18,767 bases of DNA from an uncultured Veillonella sp. (GTDB taxonomy: Bacteria > Bacillota > Negativicutes > Veillonellales > Veillonellaceae). The stretch is taken from NCBI RefSeq assembly GCF_937981445.1, contig NZ_CALJON010000004.1, forward strand, positions 1 to 18,767, in the 5' to 3' direction. A program made the translations under genes and the position numbers. Position 1 is the stretch's first letter. The number at the start of each line of letters is the position of its first letter. The notes under the pieces were generated by a model. That model searched no databases and was not told where the DNA came from. It was given only the letters and a program-made list of their open reading frames with translations. Below are positions 16,015 through 18,767 of this stretch, piece after piece.

Positions 16015-16440
16015 TTATTTTTTAGCTTTTTTTTTCATCCAACGATTATCAAAGCTAAAGCGACCAGGGCCAACGATGAAGAGCATAATCGCACCAAACA
16101 TCATTTGAGAAGGATAATCCCATTTAAAGAACCCATGACCAAGGTCTACTAAAGTAGCCACTAATAAAGTGCCTGCTACTAGCAAAGTACCTAAGCGAGT
16201 AAATAAACCAAGGATAATTAATAGACCTCCCACTAATTCAGCAAAGGCTGCCATTGTACCAAGGAATAAATAGCCCCCTGTAATACCAAATTGACCTAGC
16301 ATAGAACCTACACCATATAGCATTTGTTCGCCACCGGCAAATTTTAAATACCCATGAACCATCATGGATAAACCAAGTACAATACGATAAAATAATAAGC
16401 CTTGATCTTTTAAGTTAAAGTTAAATAATAATTGTTTCAT
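16015..16440 (-). CDS. DoxX family membrane protein
   Basis: The protein has 141 residues from the ATG at 16440, preceded by AAAGGAG; an in-frame ATG nine codons upstream has no such site. Four membrane segments are visible (about 15-35, 57-77, 81-101, 113-130). The order LLFYRIVLGLSMMVHGYLKF..., FAELVGGLLIILGLFTRLG and PSQMMFGAIMLFIVGPGRFSFD is the DoxX pattern, including the conserved RxxLGxxMxxHGxxK start and the GPGRFS-D end. DoxX proteins are linked to redox and thiol-stress protection in some bacteria, but their biochemical activity is not settled in general. It sits behind a strong promoter and next to an NAD(P)-binding oxidoreductase on the same strand, a pairing seen in oxidative or electrophile stress loci. 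The C-terminus is strongly basic (KKKAKK). Confidence 0.9.
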   Translation of the reverse strand: MKQLLFNFNLKDQGLLFYRIVLGLSMMVHGYLKFAGGEQMLYGVGSMLGQFGITGGYLFLGTMAAFAELVGGLLIILGLFTRLGTLLVAGTLLVATLVDLGHGFFKWDYPSQMMFGAIMLFIVGPGRFSFDNRWMKKKAKK

Positions 16441-16462
16441 ACTACACGACTCCTTTTCCACT

Positions 16463-16491
16463 ATCACAAATTCTGTCGTCTTATTTGTGAT
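16463..16491 (-). promoter_or_regulatory. Perfect 9-bp inverted repeat in the DoxX leader
   Basis: ATCACAAAT (16463-16471) and ATTTGTGAT (16483-16491) flank an 11-base spacer, just upstream of the AAAGGAG of the DoxX gene and downstream of its promoter. It could be a repressor operator or an mRNA hairpin near the ribosome binding site. The half-sites do not match a regulator I can name with confidence. Confidence 0.5.
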
Positions 16492-16580
16492 ACTTTAATT
16501 CACACATTATACATACAACAACTAATTCATTCCTATGTATCACTAGCCAATAACTAGTAATATTCTCAATTACATGTTGT

Positions 16581-16609
16581 ATTATAACGAGAATTTTATC
16601 ATTCGTCAA
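16581..16609 (-). promoter_or_regulatory. Strong promoter of the DoxX gene
   Basis: TTGACG (16604-16609), a 17-base spacer and a perfect TATAAT (16581-16586) on the minus strand lie about 140 bases before the ATG. The transcript therefore has a leader of about 130 bases that includes the 9-bp inverted repeat. Confidence 0.75.
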
Positions 16610-16635
16610 GTAGTAAATCTATTTTTTTAGATGTA

Positions 16636-17265
16636 TTAGCGACCCACTACGCTGATGCGTTCTTGTACATGTTTGCCCGCTTCGATTTCGTCAACCATAG
16701 CAATGGCATAATCCGCATAACTTACTACACTTTCGCCCTTATCATTAAGAGTAAATTCTTCACCGGCTAAAATATATTCACCTGCACGAGGGGCTTCAGC
16801 TTGGAAATCAGCAGCAGGACTTACAAAGGTCCATTTTACATCATTACGTTTACGTAACGCTGCTAATTCATCAGTTTGTGCCTTAGCCAATGGATAGAAT
16901 ACTTTAGGGAATTCTGGCGTATCAAGTAATTGCACAGTATGTTCTTTATTAACATATAAACTACCAGCCCCGCCTACTACAAGTAAACGAGTCGTACTAC
17001 CAGAAAGTAAATCAGCTAGATGCATAACAGATTTTGTATGAAGATCTAACGTATCTGGTGCAAATGTACCAAAGGCATCAACAACAGCATCAAAACCAGC
17101 TAAATCTTCTTTAGTTAAATCAAAAATATCTTTTTGTACAAATTGTTTTGCTTCGGACTTATTGGCACTGCGAGCAAAACCAGTTACTTCGTGACCACGG
17201 CTCAATGCTTCAGCAACAACTAATTTACCAACTTTACCATTTGAACTTACTACTGCGATTTTCAT
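16636..17265 (-). CDS. NAD(P)-binding oxidoreductase (atypical SDR, YwnB/NmrA-like)
   Basis: The protein has 209 residues from the ATG at 17265, with GGAGG eight bases upstream; an ATG five codons earlier lacks a ribosome binding site. The N-terminus MKIAVVSSNGKVGKLVVAEALSRGHEVTGFAR is a Rossmann fold with the NGxxG loop (9-13) and a basic R suggesting NADPH. Later features are VVDAFGTF, LLVVGGAGSLYV (~95-106) and WTFVSPAADF (~145-154), as in the NAD(P)H-binding group of YwnB-like proteins. The usual SDR Tyr-x3-Lys catalytic pair appears only as YPLAKAQ, so catalysis is uncertain. The substrate is unknown; members of this group are often quinone- or electrophile-responsive. The perfect consensus promoter about 290 bases upstream and its palindromic half-sites suggest tight control. 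Confidence 0.88.
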   Translation of the reverse strand: MKIAVVSSNGKVGKLVVAEALSRGHEVTGFARSANKSEAKQFVQKDIFDLTKEDLAGFDAVVDAFGTFAPDTLDLHTKSVMHLADLLSGSTTRLLVVGGAGSLYVNKEHTVQLLDTPEFPKVFYPLAKAQTDELAALRKRNDVKWTFVSPAADFQAEAPRAGEYILAGEEFTLNDKGESVVSYADYAIAMVDEIEAGKHVQERISVVGR

Positions 17266-17391
17266 ATACTCATCCTCCATTATACAGGGCCTTCATATAG
17301 GCCTACTCTCTACACACTCTTATCATTACAAGACAAATACAACCCTATAATTACCTATGGGGCAGACACAATAATATATATACGGTACATA

Positions 17392-17490
17392 GCTTGGATT
17401 GCTTGGATTGCTTGGATAGCTTGGATAACTTAGATACCTTACATATCTTAGGTAATGTATATCGCTTAGATACTTTACATAACACGCATA
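17392..17490. repeat. 9-bp tandem repeat that decays along its length
   Basis: Eleven 9-base steps start with two exact GCTTGGATT and two GCTTGGATA. They pass through ACTTAGATA, CCTTACATA and TCTTAGGTA, then less similar units, with GCTTAGATA and CTTTACATA recurring near the far end. It lies in the long untranslated leader of the oxidoreductase gene. Confidence 0.75.
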
Positions 17491-17550
17491 TGTCTTAATC
17501 AAATCGTTAGTGCTTATTATTTATCTTGTAATGATTTTGTTTACATGATG

Positions 17551-17579
17551 ATTATACGACACTCAAGATGTAATGTCAA
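17551..17579 (-). promoter_or_regulatory. Perfect consensus promoter of the oxidoreductase gene
   Basis: TTGACA (17574-17579), exactly 17 bases and TATAAT (17551-17556) on the minus strand. The half-sites ATGTAA (17568-17573) and TTACAT (17583-17588) surround the -35, and another TTACAT (17541-17546) lies just past the -10. The expected leader is about 280 bases. Confidence 0.8.
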
Positions 17580-17601
17580 TGGTTACATTTTATTTTTTTA
17601 A

Positions 17602-17686
17602 TAAAAAAACGCTAACTAGTAGGTAAGTCCTACTATTAGATGGAGCTCTAGTCTAATAGCAGCCAGCTTACACTTACTGTTAGCGT
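17602..17686 (-). terminator. Structured terminator downstream of lysS
   Basis: On the minus strand ACGCTAAC (17686-17679) pairs with GTTAGCGT (17616-17609), and seven U follow (17608-17602). The enclosed 62 bases contain two smaller stems: CTATTAGA/TCTAATAG (around 17633-17659) and AGTAGG/CCTACT (around 17618-17634). They overlap by three bases at their feet. It is 71 bases beyond the lysS stop. Confidence 0.7.
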
Positions 17687-17757
17687 CTTATTACTTTCTA
17701 TCTTCCCTATGACAATACTATTTGTTTATATGTATCGCTTCGGGATATTTTGTTATT

Positions 17758-18767
17758 TTATTCCCCTCGTTCGCGTCCTTCTTCAGGTTTCATCAAAGGG
17801 AAGAAAATAACATCGCGAATGGATGGACTATCTGTTAGGAACATAACTAATCGGTCGATGCCAATACCGAGGCCTGCCGTTGGAGGTAAACCATATTCTA
17901 GGGCATCAATAAAATCTTCGTCCATCTGATGTGCTGATTCATCGCCTAATTCACGTTCCCGCATTTGCTGTTCAAAGCGCGTCCGCTGATCGAAAGGATC
18001 ATTGAGCTCGGAAAAGCCATTCGCTAATTCACGGCCAAAAATATAAGCTTCAAATCGATCCGTAAGCCATGGTTTTTCTCGGCTTTGCTTAGCTAGTGGT
18101 GATATTTCCAATGGATGACCAGTTATGATCGTAGGCTGAATTAATTGCCCTTCCGCTACTTTTTCAAAGCATGCATTCATGACCTTGCCAATGCCATCAT
18201 GGTCACTGTACTCAGCGCCTAAGCGATCCGCTAATTGCTGGGCATCATCCAGTGTTTCTACTTCGTCAAAGTCTTCACCGGAGTACTTTTTAATCGCTTC
18301 CACCATGGTCATACGCTGCCAAGGTTCTTTAAAATCAATCTCCACCCCTTGGTACATGACCTTGGTGGACCCTGTCACTTGTTCCGCACAATAACAAACT
18401 AAATCTTCAATTTGCTTAATCATGTCATTATAGTCGGCATATGCTTGATAGGTCTCCACCATAGTAAATTCTGGGTAATGACTCTTATCAATCCCTTCAT
18501 TGCGGAAGTTTCGGTTAATTTCAAAGACGCGGTCAAAACCACCTACGATGAGGCGTTTTAAATATAATTCAGGCGAAATACGCAAGTACACATCCATATC
18601 ATGGGCATTGTGATGGGTAATAAAAGGCCGTGCTACAGCGCCACCGTATAGGTTTTGCATCATCGGCGTTTCCACTTCCATAAAATTGCGTTTTAAAAGC
18701 CAATCTCTAATACAAGCAATAATATGAGCCCGCTTTTTAAATACATCGCGCACTTTAGGATTCATAA
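17758..18767 (-). CDS. lysS: Lysyl-tRNA synthetase, class II (partial, N-terminus outside window)
   Basis: The frame runs off the right edge. The 335 visible residues (starting at an internal Met, MNPKVRDVFKKR) are the class II catalytic domain; the N-terminal OB-fold anticodon-binding domain of about 160 residues lies outside. Features are motif 1 (RNFMEVETPMM), motif 2 (FEINRNFRNEGIDKSHYPEFTMVE, ~81-104) with the ATP-binding Arg, and motif 3 (GLGIGIDRLVMFLTDSPSIRDVIFFP). The lysine-pocket stretch FGRELANGFSELNDP is also present. It charges tRNA-Lys using ATP in the cytosol. The gene ends with a typical PEEGRERGE tail and is followed by a structured terminator, so it appears to be the last gene of its transcript. 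Confidence 0.97.
   Translation of the reverse strand, partial: MNPKVRDVFKKRAHIIACIRDWLLKRNFMEVETPMMQNLYGGAVARPFITHHNAHDMDVYLRISPELYLKRLIVGGFDRVFEINRNFRNEGIDKSHYPEFTMVETYQAYADYNDMIKQIEDLVCYCAEQVTGSTKVMYQGVEIDFKEPWQRMTMVEAIKKYSGEDFDEVETLDDAQQLADRLGAEYSDHDGIGKVMNACFEKVAEGQLIQPTIITGHPLEISPLAKQSREKPWLTDRFEAYIFGRELANGFSELNDPFDQRTRFEQQMRERELGDESAHQMDEDFIDALEYGLPPTAGLGIGIDRLVMFLTDSPSIRDVIFFPLMKPEEGRERGE

Larger units (their letters stand above)
17266..17757. other. About 490 bases without a gene between lysS and the oxidoreductase
   Basis: From right to left it holds the lysS 3' tail and structured terminator (17602-17686), the perfect oxidoreductase promoter with TTACAT/ATGTAA half-sites (17541-17588), a 9-bp degenerate tandem array (17392-17490) and an unremarkable AT-rich remainder. 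No coding region is seen. Confidence 0.7.

Noticed and set aside
17609..17686. tRNA-like cloverleaf downstream of lysS
   Set aside because: The closing stem and two inner stems suggested a tRNA or T-box, but there is no T-arm GTTCGA-type sequence, anticodon arm or CCA end; the U7 run fits a terminator.

Overview
The window looks like a chromosomal segment from a low-GC diderm Firmicute, most likely Veillonella or a close relative in the Negativicutes. This rests on the AT-rich composition, strong GGAGG ribosome binding sites, Firmicute-type sigma-A promoters and the gene mix (UvrX-type polymerase with YolD, LysRS, ThiN, DoxX). The genus is an inference; no rRNA or other marker is present.

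Layout. (1) 1-3244, minus strand: two tandem Type III DNA-methyltransferase (mod) genes, the downstream one cut by the window edge. The upstream copy carries a nine-G tract (1778-1786) and is read in a frame that stops just after it. One extra G, or two fewer, joins it to the separate 141-codon frame at 1305-1730 and gives a full-length Mod of about 646 residues. This is the main discovery: an apparently phase-variable methyltransferase next to a recombined paralog. (2) 3473-5956, minus: two paralogous single-pass membrane proteins, both broken. One has a frameshift at the start of a collagen-like Gly-Pro-Gln stretch; the other has an amber stop where its paralog has Gln. (3) 6200-8494, plus: a likely SOS operon of a Y-family polymerase, a YolD protein and a small unknown protein. 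A LexA-like palindrome lies between the -35 and -10, and a strong hairpin terminator closes the operon. (4) 8609-10836, minus: a PAP2 phosphatase and a GT39/ArnT-like membrane glycosyltransferase, probably acting on lipid-linked sugars of the envelope. (5) 11057-15489, minus: thiamine pyrophosphokinase, a cation/proton antiporter, a sensor kinase and its OmpR-family response regulator. (6) 16015-17265, minus: a DoxX membrane protein and an NAD(P)-binding oxidoreductase, each behind its own near-consensus promoter. (7) 17758 to the right edge, minus: the C-terminal two thirds of lysyl-tRNA synthetase, followed by a structured terminator.

Intergenic DNA is unusually rich in short degenerate tandem repeats (units of about 9, 12, 28 and 29-30 bp). 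Together with the G-tract and the two broken genes, this suggests much slippage- and recombination-driven variation. No tRNA, rRNA, CRISPR array, transposase or integrase was seen.
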